64,000 nt of DNA from Microvirga terrestris (GCF_015694425.1 NZ_JADQDN010000005.1:124001-188000), one strand, 5' to 3'. Shown: positions 17,733 through 27,298, counted from the first letter of the stretch. Numbers and translations: made by a program. Notes: a model not told the origin generated them from the sequence alone.

Positions 17733-19051
17733 AGCTCAGCCCCGGTCTGCTGATTGCCGCGCCCCGGTCGGGCTCGGGCAAGACGACTGTCGTGCTCGGC
17801 CTGCAACGGGCGCTCGCCCGCAGAGGACTCAACGTGCGCGGCGTGAAATGCGGCCCTGATTACATCGACCCGGCCTTCCACGCGGCGGCCACCGGCGCAC
17901 CAAGCTTCAATCTCGATAGCTTCGCCATGAATCGGCCCCTGCTCGAATCCATCGCATCGCAGGCTGCCGGCGACGCCGATCTCGTGCTTGCGGAAGGCTC
18001 GATGGGCCTCTTCGACGGCATCCGTCAGGAGCTCGGCCGCACGGGCGCGAGCGCCGACATAGCGGCTCTCTTCGGCTGGCCGGTGATCTTGGTGCTGGAC
18101 GTGTCGGGACACGCGCAATCGGCAGCCGCCGTCGCGCTCGGCTGTGCCCGCTTCGACCCGCGGATCCATGTGGCCGGCGTGGTGCTGAACAAGGTCGCGA
18201 GCGAACGGCACCGCCGGCTGGTGGAGGATGGGATGGCCCGCATCGGCCTTCCGGTCCTCGGCGCGCTCATGCGCAACGCGGATCTCGCCCTGCCGGAGCG
18301 CCATCTCGGCCTCGTTCAGGCGGGCGAGACCGAGGAACTGGAGGCGCGGCTGGAGCGCCTGGCGGATGCGGTGGAACGCGCGATCGATCTCGACCGCCTC
18401 ATGGCATTGGCCGGCCGGACGCAGCTCAACAGCCATGACGACGTGATTGCCCTGCCACCGCCGGGCCAGCGCATCGCGCTGGCATCCGACCAGGCCTTCT
18501 CCTTCGTATACCCGCATGTCGTTGCCGCATGGCGCAGGGCGGGTGCCGAGATCGTGACCTTCTCGCCTCTCGCCGACGAGGCTCCACCCTCGGATTGCGA
18601 CGTCTGCTGGCTGCCTGGAGGCTATCCTGAGCTTCACGCCGGACGTATCGCGAATGCCCGGTGTTTTCTCGAAGGGCTGCGCAGCTTTGCGGCGAACAGG
18701 CGGGTCCACGGCGAGTGCGGCGGCTATATGGTGCTAGGCCAATCCCTGGAGGACGGGGATGGGCATGTGCATGCCATGGGGGGTCTCCTGCCGGTCGAGA
18801 CGAGCTATGCCAAGCGCAAGATGCATCTCGGCTACCGGGTCGCTCATCTTCTTCATGACGGTGTTCTAGGATCGGCCGGGCAGCGTCTCGTCGGTCATGA
18901 GTTCCATTATGCCTCGGTCACGCAGAGCGATACGGCCGCAGAGGCCGCTTTCGCCAGGACGGCAGATGCCGAAGGGAACGACCTGGGCGTCGCCGGCCAT
19001 CGACGAGGCCATGTGACAGGCAGCTTCTTCCACTTCATTGCACGCAGATAA
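17729..19051 (+). CDS. cobB: CobB, hydrogenobyrinic acid a,c-diamide synthase
   Basis: This 440-residue enzyme amidates the a and c acetates with glutamine and ATP, providing the substrate for CobNST. The P-loop APRSGSGKTTVVLGL is at residues 10-24, followed by VKCGPDYIDPAFH. The C-terminal amidotransferase has HGECGGYMVLG with the nucleophile near Cys330. It uses a GTG start that overlaps the cobA stop. It closes the cobalamin region. Confidence 0.95.
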   Translation: MKLSPGLLIAAPRSGSGKTTVVLGLQRALARRGLNVRGVKCGPDYIDPAFHAAATGAPSFNLDSFAMNRPLLESIASQAAGDADLVLAEGSMGLFDGIRQELGRTGASADIAALFGWPVILVLDVSGHAQSAAAVALGCARFDPRIHVAGVVLNKVASERHRRLVEDGMARIGLPVLGALMRNADLALPERHLGLVQAGETEELEARLERLADAVERAIDLDRLMALAGRTQLNSHDDVIALPPPGQRIALASDQAFSFVYPHVVAAWRRAGAEIVTFSPLADEAPPSDCDVCWLPGGYPELHAGRIANARCFLEGLRSFAANRRVHGECGGYMVLGQSLEDGDGHVHAMGGLLPVETSYAKRKMHLGYRVAHLLHDGVLGSAGQRLVGHEFHYASVTQSDTAAEAAFARTADAEGNDLGVAGHRRGHVTGSFFHFIARR

Positions 19052-19129
19052 TCGGCCTCCAAACCTCTCACCCGTCCGTGAACCACCCGGAGGCAGAAGA
19101 GTTGAACAGGACCAGACATGGAGACCGAC

Positions 19130-19297
19130 ATGCGCCTGAAATTGATCCTGCCTCTCGCTGCCCTGCTCGCCTTGTCCGCCTGCGGCGACGATGGGCCGGA
19201 TGAGACCGGAAGCGCGGGCACCGACAACCAGCCCGCTCAGACGACTCCTGCCAATCCTTCCAATCCTAGTCGTCCAGCCGGACCGCCTGCCCAGTAA
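19130..19297 (+). CDS. Small predicted lipoprotein
   Basis: This is a 55-residue protein beginning MRLKLILPLAALLALSACGDD: a basic N-terminus, a hydrophobic core and a lipobox (LSAC) that predicts lipidation at Cys18. The remaining residues are rich in Pro, Asn, Thr and Gly with no fold visible. GGAG lies 6 nt before the chosen ATG; an ATG at 19118 is in frame but would bury that site. Function is unknown. It lies 78 bp after cobB, but nothing ties it to cobalamin. Confidence 0.65.
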   Translation: MRLKLILPLAALLALSACGDDGPDETGSAGTDNQPAQTTPANPSNPSRPAGPPAQ

Positions 19298-19618
19298 ACC
19301 GACGGCTGTTTCTCGGCATCGGGAACGCTCCTGGGGCGACGACGCCGAACGTGCGCCTTGGGACTTATCTCATGTTAATGCGCCCATAAGGGATCTGCGG
19401 TCTCTTGATTCTTGTCATGTCCGGAACGGCATCATGTCGCGGATGGGAGTCAAAGGGCAAAATGTCATCCTTTTGCCGCAGCCTTCCTTCCTGATCTGGT
19501 CAAAGCGTGGAAGAACGCGAGCGGACGTTCGAGCTTGGCAGCTTTATCCGGGAGATCGCATTGCGCTCCTGGCGCATTCAAGCTCACTCCCCTCGCCGCC
19601 AAGACGGTGGAGGCGCCC
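19298..19618. other. Intergenic stretch with no recognised feature
   Basis: This 321-bp stretch lies between the small lipoprotein and the next small gene. No credible coding frame, strong hairpin terminator or RNA gene was seen. It probably contains the promoter of the gene at 19619. Confidence 0.4.
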
Positions 19619-19822
19619 ATGAATGAGGCATTCCATATCGGGCAGCTTGTCCGGATCAGCAGACCGGCCTCGGGCTATGCGGATCACCGCACCTATTGCA
19701 TCGTATGCCTCGTGTCGAAGGCAGACGGTTACGCCGTTTACCGGGTCAAGAACACGGTCGGCGCCGAGCGTCTCGTCAGAGCCGATGAGATCGAGCCGGC
19801 AGCTCTCACCGCCGTACCGTAG
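19619..19822 (+). CDS. Small conserved-type hypothetical protein
   Basis: This encodes 67 residues beginning MNEAFHIGQLVRISRPASG and ending DEIEPAALTAVP. A good ribosome binding site, GGAGG, lies 5 nt upstream. The sequence looks like a short beta-rich domain (xxIGQLVRI ... YCIVCLV ... YAVYRVK). I believe similar short proteins occur in other Hyphomicrobiales but cannot verify this here. Codon use matches the neighbours. Function is unknown. Confidence 0.65.
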   Translation: MNEAFHIGQLVRISRPASGYADHRTYCIVCLVSKADGYAVYRVKNTVGAERLVRADEIEPAALTAVP

Positions 19823-19852
19823 CAATACCGCCTGACGTCCTGATCGAACAAT

Positions 19853-19880
19853 GCCGCCGTCGGAAACAATGTCCGGCGGC
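19853..19880. terminator. GC-rich inverted repeat after the small gene
   Basis: The arms GCCGCCG (19853-19859) and CGGCGGC (19874-19880) are perfect. No T-run follows, so this is at best a weak terminator or an untranslated-region hairpin ahead of the acyl-CoA synthetase gene. Confidence 0.35.
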
Positions 19881-20075
19881 GTATTAGCCCATGGTAGCGG
19901 GTGGTGGCACCTTGCCCTCCCTAGGTGGGCGCGACAGTATACATCCCCAACGAGGCCTGAAACGGGCAGCCGGCAAAAAGACCGGCAGGTGCTTGCGCCG
20001 GCACGGCCATGCATCAAGAGGGAACGTAGCCATACCGCGCCAGAAGACGCGCGGGTGCCAGGGAGATTGACGTCT

Positions 20076-22055
20076 TTGACGACGGCAGCAGATGCGCGCG
20101 CGGATACATTTCCAAAACTGCTCGTGCGCAACGCGCGCACGCGTCCGAACCGCACGGCGTTTCGGCACAAGGACTTAGGAATCTGGCAGTCCTGGACATG
20201 GGCCGAGGTGCACGAGATCGTTCGCGCCTATGCCAGCGGGCTGCAGTCGCTTGGACTGAAGCGCGGCGGCAAGATCGCCATCATCGGCTACAACCGCCCC
20301 TATCTTTATTGGAGCATCGCCGCCGCGCAGTGGATCGGCGCGATCCCGATCCCGGTCTACGCGGACTCCGTCGCGGACGAGATGGCCTATGTGCTGGCCC
20401 ATGCGGAGGTGACCCATGCGGCCGTGCAGGACCAGGAGCAGGTCGACAAGCTTCTCTCCGTGTCCGAGCAACTGCCCCAGCTTCAGCATGTGCTCTATGA
20501 CGAACAGAAGGGCCTGAGGGATTACGACCACAGCCACCTGCACTCCATCGAGTCCGTCGTGGAAGAAGGCCGCGCCCGGCTGACAGATGATCAGGAGGCG
20601 GAGGCCATCGAGCGTGCCCTTGAGGACGGCAAGGGCGCGGATCTCGCGATCATCCTCTACACCTCCGGCACCACGGGCCGCCCCAAGGGCGTGATGCTCA
20701 CCTCGGACGCGGTGATCGCAGCAGCCAAGATCGGTTGCGACTTCGACAAGCTCGACGAGACCGACGAGATCATGGCCTACCTGCCGATCGCCTGGGTCGG
20801 CGACCACATCTTCTCCTATGCGCAGGCCTTCCTGGCAGGCCTGTGCGTGAACTGCCCCGAGAGCCCGGAGACGGTAGCGGACGACCGTCGCGAGATCGGC
20901 GCCACCTATATCTTCGCTCCGCCGCGCATCTTCGAGAGCATGCTGACGCTGACCATGGTGCGCATCGAGGATGCGAGCGCGCTCAAGCGGCGCATGTTCC
21001 ACACCTTCATCAACCACGCCAACAAGGTCGGCGAGCGGATCCTGAACAGAGAGCCGGGCGTCGGGCTATGGGATCGCTTTCTCTGGCAGCTTGGCAACGT
21101 GCTCGTCTATGCGCCGCTTCGCAACCGCTTCGGCATGACGCGCGTGAAGGTGGGCTATACGGCGGGCGAGGCCATCGGTCCCGAGATCTTCCGCTTCTAC
21201 CGCTCCATCGGGGTGAACCTGAAGCAGCTCTATGGACAGACGGAAGCCTCCGTCTACATCACCATGCAGCCCGATGGCGAGATCCGCGCCGACACGGTGG
21301 GCCGCCCTGCCCCGCAGGTGGAGATCCGCATCGCGGAGAATGGCGAGGTGCTCTATCGCTCGCCCGGCGTCTTCGTGGGCTACTACAAGGACGATGAGAA
21401 GACCGCCGAGACGAAGACTCCGGACGGCTTCGTGCATTCGGGCGATGCCGGCTTCTTCGACCAGAACGGTCACCTCAAGATCATCGACCGCGCCAAGGAC
21501 GTGGGCAAGATGCGGGACGGCGCACTCTTCCCGCCGAAATACCTTGAAAACAAGCTGAAGTTCTACCCAAACATCAAGGAAGCGGTCTGCTTCGGCGACG
21601 GTCGGGATTATGTGGCGGCCTTCATCAATATCGACCTCGTGGCGGTGAGCAACTGGGCCGAGCGGAACGGCGTCACTTATGCCTCCTATCAGGAGCTCGC
21701 CGGTCATCCTCGCGTCTACGAGATGATCGAGAAACACGTGGACGAGGTCAACCGCTCGCTGGCCTGCGAACCCCGCATGGGCGGATCGCAGATCAAGCGC
21801 TTCCTCATCCTGCACAAGGAGCTCGATGCCGACGATGGCGAGCTCACGCGCACGCAGAAGGTGCGCCGCGGCTTCATCGCCGACCGCTACGCTCCACTGA
21901 TCCAGGCGCTCTACGACGGCTCGGCCGAGGCGGACATCTCCACGGAGGTCACCTTCGAGGACGGCCGCAAGGGTGTGATCTCCGCAAGGGTCAAGATCAA
22001 GGACATGAAGCTCTATCCGGCCGAGAATGGGCATGTACTGGAGGCGGCTGAATGA
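20076..22055 (+). CDS. Long-chain-type acyl-CoA synthetase (AMP-forming)
   Basis: This 659-residue ANL-superfamily ligase adenylates a carboxylic acid and forms its CoA thioester. Motif ILYTSGTTGRPKGVM begins near residue 193, followed by YGQTEAS, GDAGFFDQNGHLKIIDRAKD and a C-terminal lysine region LFPPKYLENKLKF. TTG at 20076 is chosen because GGGAGA lies about 9 nt upstream and the family N-terminus (DTFPKLLVRNA) follows directly; longer in-frame starts add unrelated sequence. It overlaps the ABC ATPase gene by 4 bp, suggesting the ligase activates what the transporter imports. The substrate is unknown. Confidence 0.9.
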   Translation: MTTAADARADTFPKLLVRNARTRPNRTAFRHKDLGIWQSWTWAEVHEIVRAYASGLQSLGLKRGGKIAIIGYNRPYLYWSIAAAQWIGAIPIPVYADSVADEMAYVLAHAEVTHAAVQDQEQVDKLLSVSEQLPQLQHVLYDEQKGLRDYDHSHLHSIESVVEEGRARLTDDQEAEAIERALEDGKGADLAIILYTSGTTGRPKGVMLTSDAVIAAAKIGCDFDKLDETDEIMAYLPIAWVGDHIFSYAQAFLAGLCVNCPESPETVADDRREIGATYIFAPPRIFESMLTLTMVRIEDASALKRRMFHTFINHANKVGERILNREPGVGLWDRFLWQLGNVLVYAPLRNRFGMTRVKVGYTAGEAIGPEIFRFYRSIGVNLKQLYGQTEASVYITMQPDGEIRADTVGRPAPQVEIRIAENGEVLYRSPGVFVGYYKDDEKTAETKTPDGFVHSGDAGFFDQNGHLKIIDRAKDVGKMRDGALFPPKYLENKLKFYPNIKEAVCFGDGRDYVAAFINIDLVAVSNWAERNGVTYASYQELAGHPRVYEMIEKHVDEVNRSLACEPRMGGSQIKRFLILHKELDADDGELTRTQKVRRGFIADRYAPLIQALYDGSAEADISTEVTFEDGRKGVISARVKIKDMKLYPAENGHVLEAAE

Positions 22056-22852
22056 GAGCCCCCGACAATCCCGTCTTCGCCAAGGGCGACGTGCTGCTCG
22101 CCGTGGACAACGTCTCGCTCGGCTTCGGCGGCGTGAAGGCGCTCACTGATGTGTCGTTCGACATCCGCAAGGGTGAGATCCGCGCCATCATCGGGCCGAA
22201 CGGTGCCGGCAAGACCTCGATGCTCAACTGCATCAACGGCTTCTACTACCCGACGGAAGGGCGCATCACCTTCAAGGGTGTCAAGAGGCCGAAGATGCGA
22301 CCCCATGAGGCAGCTCGGGGCGGCATCGCCCGCACCTTCCAGAACGTGGCCCTGTTCAAGAGCATGTCGACGCTCGACAACATCATGGCCGGCCGCTCGA
22401 TCAAGATGCGGTCGAACTTCTTCTGGCAGCTCTTCCGCCATGGCCCGGCCATGAAGGAGGAAGTGGAGCATCGCCGCTTTGTGGAGGAGATCATCGACTT
22501 TCTCGAGATCCAGCACATCCGAAAGGCCCCTGTTGGAAAACTGCCATACGGCCTGCAGAAGCGGGTCGAGCTTGGGCGGGCGCTCGCCATGGAGCCGGAG
22601 CTTCTGCTGCTCGACGAGCCCATGGCCGGCATGAACCTGGAAGAGAAGGAGGACATGTCCCGCTTCATTCTCGAGGTGAACCAGCAATACGGCACCACCA
22701 TCGCGCTCATCGAGCACGACATGGGCGTGGTGATGGATCTCTCCGACCGGGTCGTGGTGCTGGAATACGGGCGCAAGATCGCCGACGGGACGCCGCAGGA
22801 GGTCAAGAGCGACAAGCGGGTGATCGATGCCTATCTCGGCGTGGCGCATTGA
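22052..22852 (+). CDS. LivG-type ABC transporter ATPase
   Basis: This 266-residue ATPase belongs to the branched-chain amino acid/HAAT class. Walker A GPNGAGKTSML is near residues 48-58, Walker B is ELLLLDEPMAGMN, and the signature is the degenerate LPYGLQKRVELGRA, common in LivG relatives of this cluster type. The C-terminal VKSDKRVIDAYLGVAH is a LivG tail. It is coupled to the CoA ligase gene upstream and lies 9 bp before the permease gene. Confidence 0.93.
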   Translation: MRAPDNPVFAKGDVLLAVDNVSLGFGGVKALTDVSFDIRKGEIRAIIGPNGAGKTSMLNCINGFYYPTEGRITFKGVKRPKMRPHEAARGGIARTFQNVALFKSMSTLDNIMAGRSIKMRSNFFWQLFRHGPAMKEEVEHRRFVEEIIDFLEIQHIRKAPVGKLPYGLQKRVELGRALAMEPELLLLDEPMAGMNLEEKEDMSRFILEVNQQYGTTIALIEHDMGVVMDLSDRVVVLEYGRKIADGTPQEVKSDKRVIDAYLGVAH

Positions 22853-22861
22853 GGACGGGCG

Positions 22862-23818
22862 ATGGACATTCTCTATAAGGTTTTCATCGAACCCTTCGTC
22901 TTCATGGGCGAGGCGCCGGATCTGCTGATCCAGACTCTTTGGGAAGGGCTCGTCTCCGGCGTGCTCTATGCGCTGATTGCGCTCGGCTTCGTGCTCATCT
23001 TCAAGGCATCGGGCGTCTTCAACTTCGCTCAGGGCATTATGGTCGTGTTCGCGGCCCTGACCCTGGTGGGGCTCTATGAGAAGGGCGTGCCGGCCTTTCT
23101 GGCCCTGATCCTCGCGGCCTTGACGATGCTCGTCCTGGCCGTGGTGGTGGAGCGGGTGGTGCTGCGCCCGCTCGTCAACCAGCCCGACATCATCCTGTTC
23201 ATGGCGACCTTCGGGCTCACCTACTTCCTCATCGGCTTCGGCGAGCTGATCTTCGGCGGCAACCCGAAGGAAATGATCACCGGGGCATTGTTCCTGCCTC
23301 AGGGAACGACGGAACTGGACATGCTGGGCGGAATGGTGCGCTTCCAGCACCTCGACATTGCCGCCGCCGTCATCGCCTCCATCATGATCGGCCTGCTGGC
23401 GGTGTTCTTCTCCAAGACCCGCATCGGGCGGGCGCTCCGCGCAGTGGCGGACAGCCACAAGGCGGCCCTCTCGGTCGGCATCTCGCTCAACCAGATCTGG
23501 GTCATCGTCTGGTTCGCCGCAGGCCTCGTGGCGCTGGTCGCGGGCATCATGTGGGGCGCACGCTCAGGCGTGTCCTTCTCGCTCCAGATCATCGCCCTGA
23601 AAGCTCTCCCCGTTCTCATCCTCGGCGGCTTCACCTCCATTCCCGGGGCCATCATCGGCGGCCTCATCATCGGGGTGGGCGAGAAGATCGGCGAGTTCTA
23701 CTGGGGGCCTCTCGTGGGCGGCGGCGTCGAGACATGGCTTGCCTACGTGATCGCCCTGCTCTTCCTGCTTTACAGGCCACAAGGACTGTTCGGCGAGAAG
23801 ATCATCGAACGGATTTAA
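22862..23818 (+). CDS. LivH-type ABC transporter permease
   Basis: This 318-residue inner membrane protein has about eight hydrophobic segments and the LivH signatures GVLYALIALGFVLIFKASG with FNFAQG, ADSHKAALSVGI and LPVLILGGFTSIPGAIIGG. Pfam class BPD_transp_2 is expected. It forms the channel with the LivM-type partner encoded 13 bp downstream. Confidence 0.93.
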   Translation: MDILYKVFIEPFVFMGEAPDLLIQTLWEGLVSGVLYALIALGFVLIFKASGVFNFAQGIMVVFAALTLVGLYEKGVPAFLALILAALTMLVLAVVVERVVLRPLVNQPDIILFMATFGLTYFLIGFGELIFGGNPKEMITGALFLPQGTTELDMLGGMVRFQHLDIAAAVIASIMIGLLAVFFSKTRIGRALRAVADSHKAALSVGISLNQIWVIVWFAAGLVALVAGIMWGARSGVSFSLQIIALKALPVLILGGFTSIPGAIIGGLIIGVGEKIGEFYWGPLVGGGVETWLAYVIALLFLLYRPQGLFGEKIIERI

Positions 23819-23831
23819 GAGGGATTGTTCA

Positions 23832-24917
23832 GTGCTCTACCGTGAGGCCGGCCAGTTCAAGACCAGCTACGTCGCAGACAGCGCGATCTTTCCCCTGCGC
23901 CAGGACAGGATCGGGCTCGGCCTCATCATCGTCGCCGCTTATGCCTTGGCGTTCATCGGCAACAGCTTCCTACTGCAGGCGGTGATGATCCCGTTCCTGG
24001 TGTTCTCGCTCGCCTCCATCGGGCTCAACATCCTCACGGGCTATACGGGCCTGCTGTCGTTGGGCACCGGTGCCTTCATGGGCGTGGGCGCGTATGCCTG
24101 TTACAAGCTGATGACCGCCTTTCCGGAGGTGAACGTCATCGTCTGGATCCTCATGTCCGGCTTTTTCTCTGCCGCCATCGGAGCCCTGTTCGGGCTGCCG
24201 TCGCTGCGCATCAAGGGCTTCTATCTGGCGGTTGCGACGCTTGCCGCGCAGTTCTTCCTGCAATGGTGCTTCATCCGCATCCCATGGCTCGTGAACTACA
24301 ACGTCTCAGGCGCCCTCGATGCGCCGTTGCGCACCCTGTTCGGCACGCCGATCATGGGTCCGAACGCAACGCCGCAGACGCGCTATCTTGTAGTGCTGAC
24401 CATCGTGATCCTGCTCACTTGGCTCGCCTCTAACCTCGTCCACGGCCGCATCGGGCGCATGTGGATCGCGATCCGTGACATGGACCTGGCGGCGGAGCTC
24501 ATGGGCATTCGGCCGCTCCAGACCAAGCTTTTGGCCTTTGCTGTGTCGTCCTATTATTGCGGCGTCGCCGGCGCGCTCCTCGTGTTCCTCTGGTACGGCG
24601 GCGCGGAATACGACGTGTTCAACATCAACCAGTCCTTCTTCATCCTGTTCATGGTGATCATCGGGGGGCTCGGCAGCCTCATCGGCTCGTTCTTCGGCGC
24701 GGCACTCATATTTATTCTTCCCATCGTGTTGGGCATCGTGCTGCCAGCAATGCTCTCGCCCTTCGGCATCTCGGTGGGCGCCGACGTGATCGAGCACCTG
24801 CGCTTCATGATCGTGGGGGCGCTCATCATCTTTTTCCTGATTGTCGAACCGCACGGCCTCGCGCGGCTCTGGCAGATCGGCAAGCAGAAGCTCCTGGTCT
24901 GGCCGTTCCCCTACTGA
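23832..24917 (+). CDS. LivM-type ABC transporter permease
   Basis: This 361-residue inner membrane permease shows LNILTGYTGLLSLGTGAFM, the LPSLRIKGFYLAVATLAAQF segment and IGRMWIAIRDMDLAAELMGI, the cytoplasmic coupling loop of LivM proteins. The start is GTG with AGAGGG just upstream. The N-terminal 35 residues are hydrophilic and longer than in a minimal LivM, as is often seen in this operon type. Confidence 0.92.
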   Translation: MLYREAGQFKTSYVADSAIFPLRQDRIGLGLIIVAAYALAFIGNSFLLQAVMIPFLVFSLASIGLNILTGYTGLLSLGTGAFMGVGAYACYKLMTAFPEVNVIVWILMSGFFSAAIGALFGLPSLRIKGFYLAVATLAAQFFLQWCFIRIPWLVNYNVSGALDAPLRTLFGTPIMGPNATPQTRYLVVLTIVILLTWLASNLVHGRIGRMWIAIRDMDLAAELMGIRPLQTKLLAFAVSSYYCGVAGALLVFLWYGGAEYDVFNINQSFFILFMVIIGGLGSLIGSFFGAALIFILPIVLGIVLPAMLSPFGISVGADVIEHLRFMIVGALIIFFLIVEPHGLARLWQIGKQKLLVWPFPY

Positions 24918-24990
24918 CGGCGGACCGCAAGGAGACGAAAACGGAACAAGAATTCGGCCACCGGTCGATACAACGGGAGGAAACGCAACC

Positions 24991-26313
24991 ATGTCGTTTC
25001 GCAGAATTGGTCTTGGATTAGCCGCCGCGACGATGCTCGCGGGCATGGCCCTTCCTGCTTTCGCGCAGGACTCGGTCTATGTTCCCCTCTTCACCTACCG
25101 CACCGGCCCATTCGCCGGATCCGGCACCCCCATTGCCGACGGCATGCACGATTACCTGCGCATGCTGAACGAGCGCGACGGCGGCATCGGCGGCGTGAAG
25201 CTCGTTCTCGAGGAATGCGAGACCGGCTACGATACCAAGAAGGGCGTCGAATGCTACGAGTCGGTGAAGGGCAAGAACCCGGTCATTGTGAACCCGTGGT
25301 CGACGGGCATCACCCTACCACTCATTCCGCGCGCTTCCGTGGACAAGATCCCGATCCTATCCATGGCCTACGGTCTCTCGGCTTCGGCCCGTGGCGACAT
25401 CTTCCCCTGGGTCTTCAACCCCCCGGCCACCTACTGGGACGGCCTGTCGATGATCATCAAGTACATCGGCGAGAAGGAAGGCGGCCTGGAGAAGCTCAAG
25501 GGCAAGAAGATCGGCTTCCTGCATCTCGACGCCGCCTTCGGCAAGGAGCCGATCCCGCTGCTCCAGGAACTGGCAAAGGATATCGGCTTCGAAGTTGCGC
25601 TCTATCCCGTCGCAGCCCAAGACATGCAGAACCAGGGCTCACAATGGCTCAGCGCCCGTCGCGACCGGCCCGACTACATGATCATGTGGGGCTGGGGCTC
25701 CATGAATGGCGCAGCCGTAAAGGAAGCGGTCCGCTCCGGTTATCCGATGGACAAGTTCTACTCGGTCTGGTGGCCGGGTGAGGACGACGCCCGCTCGGGC
25801 GGCGCCGGCGCCAAGGGCTTCAAGATGCTGAACTGGCATGCCGTGGGAACGAACTTCCCGGCCATCCAGGACATCCAGAAGCATGTAGTCGACAAGGGTT
25901 TCTCGAAGGCTCAGAAGGACAAGGTCGGCGAGCTTCTCTACAACCGCGGCATCTACAACTCGCTGCTGATTGCCGAGGGCATTGCCCAGGCTCAGAAGGT
26001 CACCGGCAAGAAGGCCGTGACCGGCGAGGATGTGCGCCGCGGCATGGAGAACATCAAGCTCGATCCGGCCCGCCTGAAGGAGCTCGGCCTCGAAGGCTTC
26101 ACCGACCAGCTCGTTCTCTCCTGCTCGGACCACAACGGCCACCGTGCCGCCTTCATGCAGGAATGGGACGGCACCAAGTGGGTAAAGATCTCCAACCCCA
26201 TCGAGCCGATGACCGACCGCGTCAAGGGTCAGCTCGAAGCCGCTGCGAAGGACTACGCCGAGAAGAACGCCGGCTGGCCCAAGCGGACCGAGGCTTGCGA
26301 CAAGGCAAGTTAG
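24991..26313 (+). CDS. Periplasmic substrate-binding protein (LivK-like) of the ABC transporter
   Basis: This 440-residue Leu/Ile/Val-binding-type protein (type I periplasmic binding fold) has a signal peptide ending LPAFA-QD near residue 25. Mature features include GPFAGSGTPIADGMHDYL and NERDGGIGGVKLVLEECETGYD, typical of HAAT binding proteins with aromatic or hydrophobic acid ligands. GGGAGG lies 9 nt upstream of the ATG. An in-frame start far upstream overlapping the permease is rejected. The ligand is not deducible; the CoA ligases around it suggest a carboxylic acid. Confidence 0.92.
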   Translation: MSFRRIGLGLAAATMLAGMALPAFAQDSVYVPLFTYRTGPFAGSGTPIADGMHDYLRMLNERDGGIGGVKLVLEECETGYDTKKGVECYESVKGKNPVIVNPWSTGITLPLIPRASVDKIPILSMAYGLSASARGDIFPWVFNPPATYWDGLSMIIKYIGEKEGGLEKLKGKKIGFLHLDAAFGKEPIPLLQELAKDIGFEVALYPVAAQDMQNQGSQWLSARRDRPDYMIMWGWGSMNGAAVKEAVRSGYPMDKFYSVWWPGEDDARSGGAGAKGFKMLNWHAVGTNFPAIQDIQKHVVDKGFSKAQKDKVGELLYNRGIYNSLLIAEGIAQAQKVTGKKAVTGEDVRRGMENIKLDPARLKELGLEGFTDQLVLSCSDHNGHRAAFMQEWDGTKWVKISNPIEPMTDRVKGQLEAAAKDYAEKNAGWPKRTEACDKAS

Positions 26314-26326
26314 TTCGAACGCATCT

Positions 26327-26451
26327 CACCCTCTCCTCCCTGCGGGAGAGGGTGGCGAACGCAAGTGAGCCGGCAGAGGGGCAGTTCGATTGAGCACGGC
26401 CCCTCTCCCACCCTGCTTCGCAGGGCACCCTCTTCCGCTCAGGGGAGAGGG
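26327..26451. repeat. Palindromic repeat element (family B) inside the ABC operon
   Basis: Several short hairpins are packed together: CCCTCTCC with GGAGAGGG (within 26329-26352), CCCTGC with GCAGGG (26411-26425), and a distal CCCTCT/AGAGGG pair. The text CCCTCTCC-TCCCTGC-GGGAGAGGG is typical of a repeat family widespread in Hyphomicrobiales intergenic regions. It separates the binding-protein gene from the downstream ATPase gene and ends 14 bp before the latter's start. Confidence 0.8.
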
Positions 26452-26464
26452 CTTGGAGATTGAA

Positions 26465-27298
26465 ATGACCGCCGCCGTTCAACCTGTCTCAGCCGCCGAA
26501 ACCGTCCTCACGGTCAACAACATTGAAGTCGTTTACGACCACGTGATCCTCGTGCTCAAGGGCGTCTCGCTGAATGTGCCCAAGGGTGGCATCGTCGCGC
26601 TGCTCGGGGCGAACGGCGCAGGCAAGACGACGACGCTCAAAGCCATCTCCAACCTGCTGCACGCCGAGCGCGGCGAAGTGACGAAGGGCTCGATCGAGTT
26701 CAATGGCGAGCGCGTCGACAAGCTCTCACCGAACGAGCTCGTGCGCCGCGGCTGCATCCAGGTGCTGGAGGGCCGCCATTGCTTCGGCCATCTCACCATC
26801 GAGGAGAACCTGCTCACCGGCGCCTTTACACGCAAAGACGGCAATGCCGCCATTCGCCGTGACATCGAGGCGATCTACGAATACTTCCCGCGTCTCAAGC
26901 AGCGCCACACGTCGATGGCAGGCTACACCTCCGGCGGCGAGCAACAGATGTGCGCCATCGGGCGCGCCATGATGTCCAAGCCCTCGATGATCCTACTGGA
27001 CGAGCCTTCCATGGGACTCGCGCCGCAGATCGTGGAGGAAATCTTCGAGATCGTGCGCAAGCTCAATGCGACGGAGGGCGTCTCCTTCCTGCTGGCAGAG
27101 CAGAACACCAACATGGCTCTCAAATACGCCACCTATGGCTACATCCTTGAGACCGGACGCGTGGTGATGGACGGGCCGGCGCAGATGCTGCGCGAGAACG
27201 AGGACGTGAAGGAGTTCTACCTCGGCGTTTCGGAGGGCGACCGCAAGTCGTTCCGCGCCGTGAAGAGCTACAAGCGGCGCAAGCGCTGGCTGGCTTGA
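26465..27298 (+). CDS. LivF-type ABC transporter ATPase
   Basis: This 277-residue ATPase completes the HAAT-type transporter. Walker A is GANGAGKTTTLKAIS, the signature region is YTSGGEQQMCAIGRA, Walker B is MILLDEPSMGLAP, and FLLAEQNTNMAL is the LivF switch histidine-replacing segment. The C-terminus extends past FYLGVSEGD into a basic tail (KSYKRRKRW). The ATG at 26465 has GGAG 6 nt upstream; an in-frame ATG at 26390 would translate the repeat element and is rejected. Confidence 0.92.
   Translation: MTAAVQPVSAAETVLTVNNIEVVYDHVILVLKGVSLNVPKGGIVALLGANGAGKTTTLKAISNLLHAERGEVTKGSIEFNGERVDKLSPNELVRRGCIQVLEGRHCFGHLTIEENLLTGAFTRKDGNAAIRRDIEAIYEYFPRLKQRHTSMAGYTSGGEQQMCAIGRAMMSKPSMILLDEPSMGLAPQIVEEIFEIVRKLNATEGVSFLLAEQNTNMALKYATYGYILETGRVVMDGPAQMLRENEDVKEFYLGVSEGDRKSFRAVKSYKRRKRWLA

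Noticed and set aside
19851..20075. N-terminal extension of the acyl-CoA synthetase frame
   Set aside because: Low-complexity sequence with no family match; TTG at 20076 has a well-spaced ribosome binding site.
22013..23458. Minus-strand open frame of about 481 codons opposite the LivG- and LivH-type genes
   Set aside because: His- and Asp-rich composition typical of an antisense reading; the plus-strand genes are certain.
24841..24990. Extension of the binding-protein gene into the permease gene
   Set aside because: It would precede a perfect signal peptide and overlap the LivM-type coding region.
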